From CABZJG01 sp902512685 (GTDB lineage: Bacteria; Pseudomonadota; Alphaproteobacteria; Rhodobacterales; Rhodobacteraceae): a stretch of 64,000 bases of DNA. The first letter of the stretch is position 1, and the number at the start of each line of letters is the position of its first letter. Shown one piece after another: positions 1 to 9,670 of this stretch. The stretch is from contig CP179201.1 in NCBI GenBank assembly GCA_051201605.1, positions 1-64,000 on the forward strand, given 5' to 3'. The notes beneath the pieces are model-generated. The model did no database searches, was not told the DNA's origin, and saw only the letters and a list, made by a program, of their open reading frames with translations. The position numbers were made by a program, and so were the translations under genes.

Positions 1-124
1 GCTTGATGTGCGTCGCAAACAGCATGCCGTATAAGTGACGGTGTTATTTGGTGAACTGTGGTGTATCGATCCAATGTGTTTTGGGATCAATACAGGGGGT
101 ATGGATGGCTGGGATAAAAAGAAT

Positions 125-1498
125 ATGACTGAAGACGAATGGAGTGCTTTACAAAAAACACTTTCAAACACAATTGGCCAAAATAACTATGCAAACTGGA
201 TTGCCCCTTTGGAGTTTTCCTGCGTCGAGGGCGACATAGCGGTTTTTAACGTGCCTACAAATTTCCTTGGAAACTATGTTTCCCAGAATTTTGGTGATGT
301 TTTACTGTATCGAATTTCTGAATCTAATGGCTCAATTAAACGTATTCGTTTTAATGTGCCTGAAAACAAACCTTTGAATACAATGCAGTCAGGGTCTGCC
401 CATAACCCGGTTTCCAAGAACGCCAAATCGGATCAGAGCGTTCAAAAAGATGAACAGCTCCCTGGTGCCCCTTTAGACCAGCGCTTTAAGTTTGATACGT
501 TTGTTGTTGGCAAGCCAAACGAGCTTGCACATGCCGCAGCAAAGCGCGTTGGCGAAGGCGCCTCTGTTACCTTTAATCCGTTATTTCTATATGGCGGTGT
601 TGGTTTGGGCAAAACCCACTTGATGCATGCTATTGCATGGGAATTACAATCACGCCGACCTGAATTAAACGTTCTTTATCTATCTGCCGAACAATTCATG
701 TACCGGTTTGTACAAGCCCTGCGCGACCGCAAGATGATGGACTTTAAGCAGTTGTTCCGCTCGGTTGATGTTTTGATGGTAGACGATGTGCAATTCATCG
801 CTGGCAAAGACAGCACACAAGAAGAATTTTTCCATACCTTTAATGCTTTGGTTGATCAGAACAAACAAATCATTATTTCTGCAGACCGCGCTCCGGGCGA
901 AATAAAAGATCTTGAAGAACGGATTAAAAGCCGGATGCAATGCGGTTTGGTAGTTGATTTGCACCCAACTGACTATGAACTGCGTCTGGGAATTCTTCAG
1001 TCAAAAGTTGAAGCACATAAGTCGCAATATCCCGACCTTACCATTGAACCAAATGTTCTTGAATTTCTTGCACTGCGCATTTCAACAAATGTGCGCGTTC
1101 TAGAAGGGGCTTTGACACGGTTGTTTGCTTTTGCGTCCCTTGTCGGGCGCCCGATTAATCTTGAGTTGGCTCAGGATTGTCTTGCGGATGTCTTGCGCGC
1201 TTCTGAGCGTAAAATCACGGTAGAAGAAATTCAGCGTAAAGTATCCGAGCACTACAACATCCGGCTATCTGACATGATTGGACCCAAACGGGTGCGAACC
1301 TATGCCCGCCCAAGACAGGTTGCAATGTATTTATCAAAACAGCTGACCAGTCGTAGCCTGCCTGAAATTGGCCGCCGATTTGGCGGTCGCGACCACACGA
1401 CAGTCATGCACGGTGTAAAGCGCATCGAAGACCTAAAAGTGCAAGATGGCCAGGTGGCAGAGGATTTAGAGATGCTTCGGCGGGCCCTAGAAGCATAA
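125..1498 (+). CDS. dnaA: Chromosomal replication initiator protein DnaA
   Basis: DnaA is the AAA+ ATPase that binds DnaA boxes and opens the origin. The Walker A motif GGVGLGKT is at residues 157-164, Walker B (VDDVQF) is near 219-224, and the domain IV DNA-binding signature GGRDHTTVMHG starts near residue 420. At 457 aa it has normal length and all four domains. The ATG at 125 is chosen because the protein then begins MTEDEWSAL, matching the usual family N-terminus. An in-frame ATG at 101 and codons back to 35 are possible, but the G-run before 101 is too close to serve as a ribosome site. The gene heads dnaA-dnaN-recF. The probable origin is not beside it but near 55 kb. Identity is near certain; the start is moderately sure. 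Confidence 0.97.
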   Translation: MTEDEWSALQKTLSNTIGQNNYANWIAPLEFSCVEGDIAVFNVPTNFLGNYVSQNFGDVLLYRISESNGSIKRIRFNVPENKPLNTMQSGSAHNPVSKNAKSDQSVQKDEQLPGAPLDQRFKFDTFVVGKPNELAHAAAKRVGEGASVTFNPLFLYGGVGLGKTHLMHAIAWELQSRRPELNVLYLSAEQFMYRFVQALRDRKMMDFKQLFRSVDVLMVDDVQFIAGKDSTQEEFFHTFNALVDQNKQIIISADRAPGEIKDLEERIKSRMQCGLVVDLHPTDYELRLGILQSKVEAHKSQYPDLTIEPNVLEFLALRISTNVRVLEGALTRLFAFASLVGRPINLELAQDCLADVLRASERKITVEEIQRKVSEHYNIRLSDMIGPKRVRTYARPRQVAMYLSKQLTSRSLPEIGRRFGGRDHTTVMHGVKRIEDLKVQDGQVAEDLEMLRRALEA

Positions 1499-1545
1499 AT
1501 ATCAACAATTTGGTGCTTTTTCTTTCGTTACTGGAAGGCTGGCCT

Positions 1546-1574
1546 TTGACAGTCGGTTTGTTTGCGTGGCAAAT
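1546..1574 (+). promoter_or_regulatory. Candidate promoter of dnaN
   Basis: A perfect -35 TTGACA at 1546-1551 is followed, 17 bases on, by GCAAAT, a poor -10 match (3 of 6). It lies in the 145-base gap between dnaA and dnaN and would give dnaN its own transcript. The strong -35 with weak -10 pattern is common in Rhodobacterales, but there is no other support. Confidence 0.3.
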
Positions 1575-1643
1575 AAGAAAACACTTGAGCCTGACGGGGA
1601 ATAGGTTAACTTTTGCCTCCCGGCAAAGATTGGAGCAAAGGCA

Positions 1644-2762
1644 ATGAAACTGAGCATTGAACGCAGCGTGCTGTTAAAAGCAGTCTCTCAGGCACAATCC
1701 GTGGTCGAGCGCCGAAATACGATCCCAATTCTTGCGAATGTGTTGATCGAGGCGGAAGGCGAAAATGTGCATTTTCGGGCGACCGATCTAGATATCGAAG
1801 TCATGGACCGCGCTGTTGCTCAGGTCGAACGCGCTGGGTCGACAACCGTATCAGCGGTAACCTTGCATGAAATTGTCAGAAAATTGCCGGACGGCGCTTT
1901 GGTTACGCTCACCGATGATGGGGCCAGTGGTAGGATAACAGTTGAGGCAGGCCGCTCTAACTTTTCTCTTGCGACCTTGCCAAAAGAGGACTTTCCCGTC
2001 ATGGCAAGTTCTGAATATACGGCTAACTTTACGGCGCCTGCGCCAGTTTTGCGGCGTCTTTTTGACAAATCTAAATTTGCCATTTCTACCGAGGAAACAA
2101 GATATTACCTCAATGGTGTCTATATGCATGTGAGCGACGCCGACGGCGGTCAGGTTTTGCGCTGCGTTGCAACAGACGGGCATCGGCTTGCGCGAATTGA
2201 TGCAGACCTTCCAGAAGGGGCAAAAGATATGCCCGGCGTGATTGTACCGCGTAAAACGGTTGCTGAATTGCGCAAGGTTTTGGAAGATGACGACATGCAA
2301 ATAGCCGTATCCGTGTCTGAAACCAAAGTACGCTTTGCAACACCCGATATCACCATGACATCCAAGGTAATCGACGGCACTTTTCCTGATTACACGCGGG
2401 TTATTCCGCAAGGCAACACCAAAAAACTTGAGGTCGATGCAAGTGAATTTGCGCGGGCTGTGGATCGTGTGTCCACTGTTTCTTCAGAGCGCTCGCGCGC
2501 AGTCAAACTATCGCTTGATGAAGATCGCTTGGTTTTGTCGGTAAACTCGCCCGATAGCGGCGCGGCCGAGGAAGAGCTTGCTGTTGCCTATGGAGATGAG
2601 CATCTCGAGATCGGCTTTAACGCCAAATATCTGTTGGAAATTGCAAATCAGGTTGATCGTGAAAACGCTGTCTTTATGTTCAATTCATCTGGCGATCCAA
2701 CTTTGATGCGCGAAGGCAATGACGCAAGTGCGGTTTATGTCGTCATGCCTATGCGCGTTTGA
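1644..2762 (+). CDS. dnaN: DNA polymerase III beta subunit (sliding clamp)
   Basis: The beta clamp is a ring-shaped homodimer that tethers DNA polymerase III to DNA. The product is 372 aa, normal for the family. It begins MKLSIERSVLLKAVSQAQ, shows the domain boundaries of three clamp repeats, and ends in the characteristic hydrophobic stretch VVMPMRV. The ATG at 1644 is preceded by a purine-rich GGAGCAAAGG site. It lies 145 bases after dnaA and 68 bases before recF, the standard order. Nothing unusual was seen. Confidence 0.98.
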   Translation: MKLSIERSVLLKAVSQAQSVVERRNTIPILANVLIEAEGENVHFRATDLDIEVMDRAVAQVERAGSTTVSAVTLHEIVRKLPDGALVTLTDDGASGRITVEAGRSNFSLATLPKEDFPVMASSEYTANFTAPAPVLRRLFDKSKFAISTEETRYYLNGVYMHVSDADGGQVLRCVATDGHRLARIDADLPEGAKDMPGVIVPRKTVAELRKVLEDDDMQIAVSVSETKVRFATPDITMTSKVIDGTFPDYTRVIPQGNTKKLEVDASEFARAVDRVSTVSSERSRAVKLSLDEDRLVLSVNSPDSGAAEEELAVAYGDEHLEIGFNAKYLLEIANQVDRENAVFMFNSSGDPTLMREGNDASAVYVVMPMRV

Positions 2763-2830
2763 TTTGTCGTTTACCAACACTTATTCGGCTTTTCTCGCAG
2801 GTCATCCATTGTGCCTAAAAGAGTCAGAAA

Positions 2831-3928
2831 ATGTCGTACCTTAGTACGCTAACTCTATCGCACTTTCGCTCACATAAGGGCGCGCGGTTAAGCGCAGATC
2901 AACGCCCCGTGGCCATCTATGGCGCAAACGGATCAGGCAAAACAAACATACTGGAAGCCATTTCCTTGTTTTCACCTGGCCGCGGCCTGCGCCGTTCCAG
3001 CGCCGAAGATATGATGCGCCGCCCAGATAGTCTAGGCTGGAAAGTTGGCGGTATTCTTACCGCAGCAGCAACCGAATATGAGGTAGAGATTACTTCAAAC
3101 AATGGTGCAGCGCGCCAAGTTAAAATAGATGGAAAGCCCAAAGCACAAACCGCGCTCGGGCAGCTTGTGCGCATATTATGGCTGGTGCCCGCGATGGACA
3201 GATTATGGATCGAAGGCGCCGAAGGCCGGCGGCGATTTCTTGACAGAATTACCCTTAGTTTTTCGCCCGCGCATGCGGATCAGTCCTTAAAATATGAAAA
3301 AGCCATGCGCGAACGCAATCGGCTTTTGAAAGATCAAGTCACCGATCCACATTGGTATGCTGCATTAGAGGGGCACATGGCTCAAGCTGGGGTCGCGATT
3401 ATGGCTGCGCGTATTGATGCTTTGGAAAAAATACGCACGGCGCAACTTGGGGGAAGAACTGCATTTCCAACCGCTGATCTATCAATTGCAGAAACGCAAA
3501 GGGATATTCCGCATGATGTTGATGACTTTTGCATTTCTTTGCAGGAAAACAGAGCCCGTGATATGGCCGCCGGGCGTTCTTTGCTAGGGCCCCATAGAAG
3601 TGATTTACTGGGGGTTTACCAAGCCAAAGGCATGGCGGCAAAAGGTTGCTCAACCGGAGAGCAGAAGGCGCTTTTAATATCTATCATTTTGGCAAATGCA
3701 CGTGCCTTATCCGAAGAAAGTGGCGAACCGCCTTTGATTTTGCTGGATGAAGTGGCCGCCCATCTTGATATTGAACGTCGCAACGCGCTGTACAGCGAGA
3801 TTTGTCAATTAAATGCCCAAGCTTGGATGACGGGAACCGAGCCGGGGATTTTTGCCGAACTGTCTGGTAAAGCGCAATTGGTGTCTGTATCTGAAAACAG
3901 TGGAATTTCTTCGGTATCGCAAGAATAA
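2831..3928 (+). CDS. recF: DNA replication and repair protein RecF
   Basis: RecF is an SMC-like ATPase that helps load RecA at gapped DNA through RecFOR. Walker A GANGSGKT is at residues 31-38. The ABC-type signature STGEQKALL and the Walker B segment LILLDEVAAHLD lie in the C-terminal third. Its length of 365 aa is normal. It follows dnaN in the expected order and is probably co-transcribed with it. The ribosome site before the ATG is weak (AAGAGTCAGAAA). Confidence 0.96.
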   Translation: MSYLSTLTLSHFRSHKGARLSADQRPVAIYGANGSGKTNILEAISLFSPGRGLRRSSAEDMMRRPDSLGWKVGGILTAAATEYEVEITSNNGAARQVKIDGKPKAQTALGQLVRILWLVPAMDRLWIEGAEGRRRFLDRITLSFSPAHADQSLKYEKAMRERNRLLKDQVTDPHWYAALEGHMAQAGVAIMAARIDALEKIRTAQLGGRTAFPTADLSIAETQRDIPHDVDDFCISLQENRARDMAAGRSLLGPHRSDLLGVYQAKGMAAKGCSTGEQKALLISIILANARALSEESGEPPLILLDEVAAHLDIERRNALYSEICQLNAQAWMTGTEPGIFAELSGKAQLVSVSENSGISSVSQE

Positions 3929-3993
3929 TTCACCTTGATGTAAAAGTGCGTCCTATATAGGACTTTGAAGCGTCTATGAAGGGATTCTAATCC

Positions 3994-4613
3994 GTGACCG
4001 TTTCATTTATTGAACTGTTGATTTATGCGGGCGGTATTTTCATACTTTTCATTACGCCCGGACCAGTATGGGTCGCAATCGTAGCGCGTACACTTTCCGG
4101 CGGTTTTCATGCAGCATGGCCTTTGGCCTTGGGGGTAGTGGTTGGTGATATTATCTGGCCATTTCTAGCCATCATAGGGGTCACATGGGTGGTAGGAACC
4201 TTCAGCGGCTTTATGACCATTCTGCGCTGGATTGCCTGTCTGATTTTTATGTTCATGGGGGTTTCTTTAATCCGCAACGCAAATAACGAAATTCATCAAA
4301 ATAGCCGCTTGACCAAGCCCGGCGCGTCTGCAGGATTTTTTGCAGGTCTGGCGGTTAATCTAAGCAATCCTAAAGCAATTCTATTCTATCTCGGAATCTT
4401 GCCTGGGTTTTTGATTTGAGCCAGGTTTCAGACATCGATATCTTGGCGATCCTTGCAATATCGGCCTTTGTCCCCTTTGCAGGAAACTGTGTTTTGTCCT
4501 TAATGGTCACGCAAGCTCAACACCTTCTGAACTCTCCTACAGCACTGCGCAGAGCACATATCGTGTCTGGGATATTGTTGATAATTGTTGGGATAATTAT
4601 CCCGCTTACATAA
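3994..4613 (+). pseudogene. LysE/RhtB-family amino-acid exporter, broken by a one-base frameshift
   Basis: Two consecutive reading frames (3994-4419, GTG start; 4416-4613) together encode about 206 aa, the normal length of a LysE/RhtB exporter. The first part has the PGP motif (ITPGPVW, residues about 20-26) and NLSNPKAILFYLGILPGF, then runs into a TGA. The second continues in the -1 frame with the last two membrane segments. Adding one T to the five-T run at 4408-4412 restores GFFDLSQ, the sequence expected for the family. So the break is a deletion in a homopolymer: a real recent mutation or a sequencing/assembly error. A ribosome site GAAGGGA precedes the GTG. The substrate cannot be told from sequence. 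Confidence 0.8.
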
Positions 4614-4634
4614 AGAAAAAACCCACTGTTATAC

Positions 4635-4663
4635 GTGACATTCACCACAAAAAATCATATAGT
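4635..4663 (+). promoter_or_regulatory. Candidate promoter of gyrB
   Basis: GTGACA at 4635-4640 and TATAGT at 4658-4663 are separated by exactly 17 bases, a good vegetative promoter match 28 bases before the gyrB ATG. Transcription would start near 4670, giving a leader of about 20 nt. Confidence 0.5.
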
Positions 4664-4690
4664 AAGTCGAAAATAAATAGGATATCAGAA

Positions 4691-7108
4691 ATGTCCGAAA
4701 ACGAGCAAACAAGTCAAGACTACGGCGCGGATTCTATTAAGGTTCTCAAAGGGTTAGAGGCCGTTAGAAAACGTCCGGGAATGTACATTGGTGATACCGA
4801 TGACGGCAGCGGTCTGCATCATATGGTGTATGAGGTTGTCGACAACGGAATTGATGAGGCGCTGGCCGGTCATGCGGACCACGTAAGCGTCAAAATTAAC
4901 GCTGACAATAGCATTTCGGTCTCTGACAACGGGCGCGGAATTCCAGTGGATATCCACGAAGAAGAAGGTGTCTCTGCCGCTGAAGTTATCATGACCCAAT
5001 TGCATGCAGGCGGCAAGTTTGACAGCAATTCCTACAAAGTTTCCGGTGGTTTGCACGGGGTGGGTGTTTCTGTGGTTAACGCTTTGTCAGTCTGGCTTGA
5101 GCTGCGCATCTGGCGGAACGGCAAAGAGCATTACGCAAAGTTTGAAAATGGTGAAACCAGCGAACATCTAAAAGTCGTTGGCGATGCCGGTGACCGGCGC
5201 GGTACCGAAGTGCGGTTTCTGGCCTCAACCGAAACCTTTTCTAACCTAGAATATTCTTTTGATATCCTAGAAAAGCGTCTTCGCGAGTTGGCCTTTCTAA
5301 ATTCCGGTGTCAGAATTATCCTAGAAGACCTGCGGCCTGCCGAGGCCCTTAAAAGCGAGCTCTTTTTCGAAGGCGGAGTAAAGGAATTTGTGAAATACCT
5401 TGATCGCTCAAAAAGTTCAGCATTGCCCGAACCCATTTTTATGAGCGGTGAGCGCGACGATATCGGGGTCGAGGTCGCAATGTGGTGGAACGACAGCTAT
5501 CATGAAAATGTACTGCCGTTCACCAATAATATCCCACAACGCGATGGTGGGGCGCATTTGGCGGGCTTTCGCGGCGCTCTGACACGGACAATTAACAACT
5601 ATGCGCAATCCAGCGGGATTGCCAAAAAGGAAAAGGTCAGCTTTACAGGCGATGACGCGCGCGAAGGGTTGACCTGTGTGTTGTCCGTAAAAGTGCCCGA
5701 TCCTAAGTTTTCCAGCCAGACCAAAGACAAATTGGTCAGCTCTGAGGTACGCCCAGCCGTAGAAGGGCTCGTGAACGAAAAGCTTGGCGAATGGTTTGAA
5801 GAAAACCCAAACGAAGCCAAGATTATTGTCGGAAAAATCATCGAAGCCGCGTTGGCGCGTGAAGCCGCCCGTAAAGCGCGCGAATTGACCCGCCGCAAAA
5901 CCGCGATGGATGTAAATTATCTGGCCGGAAAGCTTAAAGATTGCTCTGAAAAAGATCCGGCCAAATCCGAAGTGTTTCTGGTGGAAGGTGACAGCGCCGG
6001 CGGCTCTGCGCAAACTGGACGCGATCGTCGAACGCAGGCGGTTCTGCCCTTGCGCGGTAAAATTCTAAACGTCGAACGCGCACGTTTTGACCGCATGCTC
6101 AACAGTCAGGAAATTGGCAATCTTGTGATGGCGCTGGGCACAGGGATCGGGCGCGATGAATTCAATATCGAAAAATTACGCTACCATAAAATTGTGATCA
6201 TGACCGATGCAGATGTGGATGGTGCCCATATCCGAACCTTGCTTCTGACCTTCTTTTATCGCCAGATGCCCGAACTGATTGAAGGTGGATTTCTTTATAT
6301 TGCGCAGCCACCGTTGTTTAAGGTCAGCCGCGGCAAATCCGAAGTTTATCTGAAAGATCAGGCGGCACTTGAAGATTATCTGATCCAGCAGGGCGTAGAG
6401 GGCGCGGTTCTAAAGCTTAGCAATGGCAGCGAAATTGCTGGCCAAGATCTTGTTCGCGTGGTTGAAGAAGCGCGCAAATTGAAACGTGTTCTTGATGCTT
6501 TTCCCACTTATTATCCCCGCCATATCCTTGAACAGGCCGCCATTGCCGGCGCGTTTGTACCGGGCGTGGTGGACGCAGACCTGCAAGGCACCGCCGATAA
6601 GGTTGCCGAGCGCTTAAACCTGATTGCAGAAGAGTATGAGCGCGGATGGAAGGGCCGAATCACCCAAGATCATGGAATTCGCTTAACCCGTATTTTGCGC
6701 GGCGTTGAAGAAGCAAGAAACTTAGACGGGCCTATGCTGCGATCAGGTGAGGCGCATAAAACCGGAAGCTTTACCCAAAGCCTGCAAGAAACATATAACG
6801 CAGCGGCGTCTTTGCACCGTAAAGAACGCAGCCAAATGATTTTCGGTCCGCTTAGTCTGCTGCAAGCAATATTGGATGAGGGCGAGAAAGGGCTTTCGCT
6901 GCAACGCTATAAGGGCCTTGGCGAAATGAACCCCGGTCAACTTTGGGAAACAACGCTTGATCCCGACGCACGCACATTTCTACAGGTCAAAATTGACGAC
7001 GCCGCAGAAGCGGATGATTTGTTTACCAAGCTGATGGGCGATGTGGTAGAGCCGCGCCGAGAGTTCATTCAGAAAAATGCGCTGAGTGTTGCCAATTTGG
7101 ATTTTTAA
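4691..7108 (+). CDS. gyrB: DNA gyrase subunit B
   Basis: GyrB is the ATPase and TOPRIM subunit of type II topoisomerase, which introduces negative supercoils. The product is 805 aa. The N-terminal GHKL ATPase has EVVDNGIDEAL and GGLHGVGVSVVNALS. The TOPRIM domain has VEGDSAGGSA and the metal-binding DADVDG. The C-terminus NALSVANLDF identifies GyrB rather than ParE. It follows the broken exporter and probably has its own promoter. No missing residues were noticed. Confidence 0.98.
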   Translation: MSENEQTSQDYGADSIKVLKGLEAVRKRPGMYIGDTDDGSGLHHMVYEVVDNGIDEALAGHADHVSVKINADNSISVSDNGRGIPVDIHEEEGVSAAEVIMTQLHAGGKFDSNSYKVSGGLHGVGVSVVNALSVWLELRIWRNGKEHYAKFENGETSEHLKVVGDAGDRRGTEVRFLASTETFSNLEYSFDILEKRLRELAFLNSGVRIILEDLRPAEALKSELFFEGGVKEFVKYLDRSKSSALPEPIFMSGERDDIGVEVAMWWNDSYHENVLPFTNNIPQRDGGAHLAGFRGALTRTINNYAQSSGIAKKEKVSFTGDDAREGLTCVLSVKVPDPKFSSQTKDKLVSSEVRPAVEGLVNEKLGEWFEENPNEAKIIVGKIIEAALAREAARKARELTRRKTAMDVNYLAGKLKDCSEKDPAKSEVFLVEGDSAGGSAQTGRDRRTQAVLPLRGKILNVERARFDRMLNSQEIGNLVMALGTGIGRDEFNIEKLRYHKIVIMTDADVDGAHIRTLLLTFFYRQMPELIEGGFLYIAQPPLFKVSRGKSEVYLKDQAALEDYLIQQGVEGAVLKLSNGSEIAGQDLVRVVEEARKLKRVLDAFPTYYPRHILEQAAIAGAFVPGVVDADLQGTADKVAERLNLIAEEYERGWKGRITQDHGIRLTRILRGVEEARNLDGPMLRSGEAHKTGSFTQSLQETYNAAASLHRKERSQMIFGPLSLLQAILDEGEKGLSLQRYKGLGEMNPGQLWETTLDPDARTFLQVKIDDAAEADDLFTKLMGDVVEPRREFIQKNALSVANLDF

Positions 7109-7159
7109 GGCCGTATTATCTAGCGTTTTTTCGTGCCGTTAGCGTTCCCAAAATTCGTC

Positions 7160-8209
7160 TTAGATATCCCGCATAATATCCAGAAACATATCAATCTGGT
7201 GTTTTTCGATAGACCAATCGCAGACAAAGCGGGCGGTTAGGATTTCATCGGGCGGTCCTGTGTCCAGATCACTGTTCAACAAAGAATAGTTTGCCCCTGC
7301 CTGGTTTGCTTTTTGATGATCTGCGCGGCTTAGCCGCACAAACATCATGTTGGCTTGCGGTTCATAGGCAAACCCTACATGCGGCATTTGGCGCAACCCT
7401 CGCGCTAAATAGCTGGCATTCGCATTGGCTTTGCGGGCCAGATCCAACCATAAATCGTTTTTAAGGTAACCCTGCATTTGAGCAGCAAGATAGCGGGTTT
7501 TGGAAAACAGATGCGCACTACGTTTGCGCCGCAATTCAAATTCCCAAGCGTGTTTCGGATCAAAAAAGATCACCGCTTCAACTCCCATAAGCCCGTTTTT
7601 AGTGCCGCCAAAACTTAAAGCATCAATGCCTGATTTCCACGTCATATCAGCGGCGCTACAACCTAGCGATACGAGGGCATTGGCAAATCTTGCGCCGTCC
7701 ATATGGACAGGTATTTCATATGACTTTGTAATCTCGGTTAAAGCGCGCAGCTCCTTTAGCAAATATAGCGTGCCTTTTTCAGTTGTTTGTGTAAGTGAAA
7801 GTGGTCCTCTTTGCGCTCCATGCACACCACGGTTTCCTTGGGTAACAACCGCAGCCCGCAAGGCATCCGGGGTGATTTTGTCATCACATTTGATCAAGGT
7901 TAGCTTGGCGCCGCTGCTAAAAAACTCTGGTGCATTACATTCATCTTCTTGAATGTGGGAAACGGGAGAGCAAAAAATTGTTTGCCACGGCTGGCTTAAG
8001 GTAGCCAACGCTAAGGCGTTTGCCGCAGTGCCTGTCCCAACAAGGTATACGGCAGCCTCGGGCGCTTCGAAAATCTCACGCAGACTGCTTCTGACGTCCG
8101 CCATAATAGTATCACGGCCATAGGCGCGTTGATACCCTGTATTGGCGGCTTTTAGAGCCTCAATAATTTGATCTGGTACCGGTCCAGCATTGTCCGAGTC
8201 AAAATACAT
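7160..8209 (-). CDS. ltaE: Low-specificity L-threonine aldolase (beta-eliminating lyase family)
   Basis: This PLP enzyme cleaves L-threonine or L-allo-threonine to glycine and acetaldehyde. It is 349 aa, normal for the family. The PLP-binding lysine is K204 in SFGGTKNG, the pyridine-nitrogen aspartate is D171 in HMDGAR, and the N-terminus FDSDNAGPV is typical. It is the most downstream gene of a minus-strand run, with its start 3 bases from the end of the YcgN-like gene, so the two are likely co-transcribed. Other members of this fold (phenylserine or hydroxyaspartate aldolases) cannot be excluded. Confidence 0.85.
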   Translation of the reverse strand: MYFDSDNAGPVPDQIIEALKAANTGYQRAYGRDTIMADVRSSLREIFEAPEAAVYLVGTGTAANALALATLSQPWQTIFCSPVSHIQEDECNAPEFFSSGAKLTLIKCDDKITPDALRAAVVTQGNRGVHGAQRGPLSLTQTTEKGTLYLLKELRALTEITKSYEIPVHMDGARFANALVSLGCSAADMTWKSGIDALSFGGTKNGLMGVEAVIFFDPKHAWEFELRRKRSAHLFSKTRYLAAQMQGYLKNDLWLDLARKANANASYLARGLRQMPHVGFAYEPQANMMFVRLSRADHQKANQAGANYSLLNSDLDTGPPDEILTARFVCDWSIEKHQIDMFLDIMRDI

Positions 8210-8212
8210 AGC

Positions 8213-8686
8213 TTACTGCGCCTCCATCAGATGATCTTCCCAATCATCCTCGTCAATGTCCGACTCTGATACAGTTTGCCCTTGAATGGAAATTCCTGCT
8301 TGATGCACGCTTTGCGGCGATCCAGAAATCAAAGGGTGCCAATCAAAAAGAGGTTTTTCCTGCCATAACAATAGATAGGCACAGGTTTTTGGAAGCCAAT
8401 AGGCGTGCTTGGGAATGCTGTTTGGGGTTAAAGATATGCATTCAGGAACAAACTTATGGCGAATGTTATATTGACTGCATCGGCAGGTATCGCTGTCAAA
8501 CAAACGGCAGGCGACGCGGGTTAGAAATACTTTGCCGCTGTCTTCATCTTCGATCTTGTTAAGGCAACATTTTCCGCACCCATCACAAAGGGCTTCCCAC
8601 TCATCAACAGACATCTCGGCAAGAGATTTCCTTGTCCAAAAATTTGGGGCAAGCCCGCCCTGCTCAAAACGGTCAGACTGGGTCAT
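8213..8686 (-). CDS. YcgN/UPF0260-family cysteine-rich protein
   Basis: A 157-aa protein of the YcgN (UPF0260, YkgJ-like zinc/iron chelating) family. The cysteine cluster CDGCGKCC lies near residue 32, with further cysteines downstream (ACRLFDSDTCRC, PECISL, KTCAYLLL). The biochemical function of the family is not established; the cysteine pattern suggests metal binding. The ATG at 8686 is chosen because it forms a 4-base ATGA overlap with the ribF stop, a typical translational coupling. An upstream ATG at 8719 would overlap ribF by 37 bases. It ends with an acidic tail (ESDIDEDDWEDHLMEAQ). Confidence 0.85.
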   Translation of the reverse strand: MTQSDRFEQGGLAPNFWTRKSLAEMSVDEWEALCDGCGKCCLNKIEDEDSGKVFLTRVACRLFDSDTCRCSQYNIRHKFVPECISLTPNSIPKHAYWLPKTCAYLLLWQEKPLFDWHPLISGSPQSVHQAGISIQGQTVSESDIDEDDWEDHLMEAQ

Positions 8687-9621
8687 TCTGCGGCCAGTAT
8701 TTTGCGCGCCAAAATGCAATCCGCATCCATTTGTTCGATGAGCGCGTCCAAGCCGTCAAATGACAGCTCGGGGCGTAAAAACTCAACCAATCCAATGGAC
8801 AGGCTGGTGCCATAAAGATCACCGGAAAAATCAAAAATATAGGTTTCTAAATTGGGCGTGTTTTCCCCAAACATCGGGCGCACGCCCAATGATGCTGCTC
8901 CTTGGTAAGATCCGGTAAAGGGTCCCTCTAGAATATCTACCATCACAGCATAAACCCCGAGTTTCGGGAGGTGCCAACCGTCCAGTGACATATTGGCGGT
9001 TGGATAGCCCAACTCGCGACCGCGCTGCTCGCCGCTGATGACCGGGCCTTCTATGCGGTGCCAATGGCCAAGTTGATCCGCCGCATCGCGCGGACGTCCC
9101 TCAGTAAGCGCCGTTCGAATTGAGGTCGATGACACTTCTCCAAGGCCTGCCGCAATCAAAGGCGCAATCGTGACCCCAAAGCCGTATTCATGCCCAAAGC
9201 TCACTAAGTCTTGCACACTGCCTGCACGCGCTTTTCCAAATCGAAAATCGGCACCAACCACAATATGTTTCAGCCCCAAGCCGTCCACAATGACACCTTT
9301 TGCAAACTCTTGCGGGGTTAGCGCCGAAAGCGCTGCATTGAAATTTAGCTCATAGAGGCGCTCAACCCCAAGTTTTTCCAAGCGGGTTGAGCGGGCCTCT
9401 GGGTTCATGAGCCGAAAGGCCGGTGCATCAGGCGCAAAATAACTTCTTGGGTGCGGCTCAAATGTTAAAACTCCCAAGGGGGCTGAGATAGCGGAGCCTT
9501 GGGTTCGGGCAATGTCAATCACGGATTGGTGCCCAAGGTGAACGCCGTCAAAGTTACCGATTGCAACGCTCGCGCCTTTGTCCCGGGGTTCTACATATTT
9601 ATAATCACGAATAATTCTCAT
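8683..9621 (-). CDS. ribF: Bifunctional riboflavin kinase / FAD synthetase
   Basis: RibF phosphorylates riboflavin to FMN and adenylylates FMN to FAD. The N-terminal nucleotidyltransferase half has GNFDGVHLGH at residues 22-31. The C-terminal flavokinase half has the conserved LGYPTANM and the ending region FLRPELSFDGLDALIEQM. From the ATG at 9621 it is 312 aa, the usual length. An upstream ATG at 9735 would run into the MaoC gene and adds an unconserved tail, so it is rejected. No FMN riboswitch was recognised upstream. It is followed by a coupled YcgN-like gene. Confidence 0.95.
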   Translation of the reverse strand: MRIIRDYKYVEPRDKGASVAIGNFDGVHLGHQSVIDIARTQGSAISAPLGVLTFEPHPRSYFAPDAPAFRLMNPEARSTRLEKLGVERLYELNFNAALSALTPQEFAKGVIVDGLGLKHIVVGADFRFGKARAGSVQDLVSFGHEYGFGVTIAPLIAAGLGEVSSTSIRTALTEGRPRDAADQLGHWHRIEGPVISGEQRGRELGYPTANMSLDGWHLPKLGVYAVMVDILEGPFTGSYQGAASLGVRPMFGENTPNLETYIFDFSGDLYGTSLSIGLVEFLRPELSFDGLDALIEQMDADCILARKILAAE

Positions 9622-9670
9622 AGTTTTGAGGTAGCGCCCAAATCGACCGGACGCAAGACCGAGCTGTGCG

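Noticed and set aside
4405..4419. Programmed -1 frameshifting in the LysE-type gene
   Set aside because: The site reads G TTT TTG in the zero frame, not a canonical X XXY YYZ slippery heptamer, and no downstream pseudoknot was seen; a missing base explains it better.
5417..6013. A 198-codon open frame antisense to gyrB
   Set aside because: No family resemblance, no ribosome site; shadow of gyrB. The same applies to other long antisense frames over dnaN, mutS, hppA, recQ and hemW.
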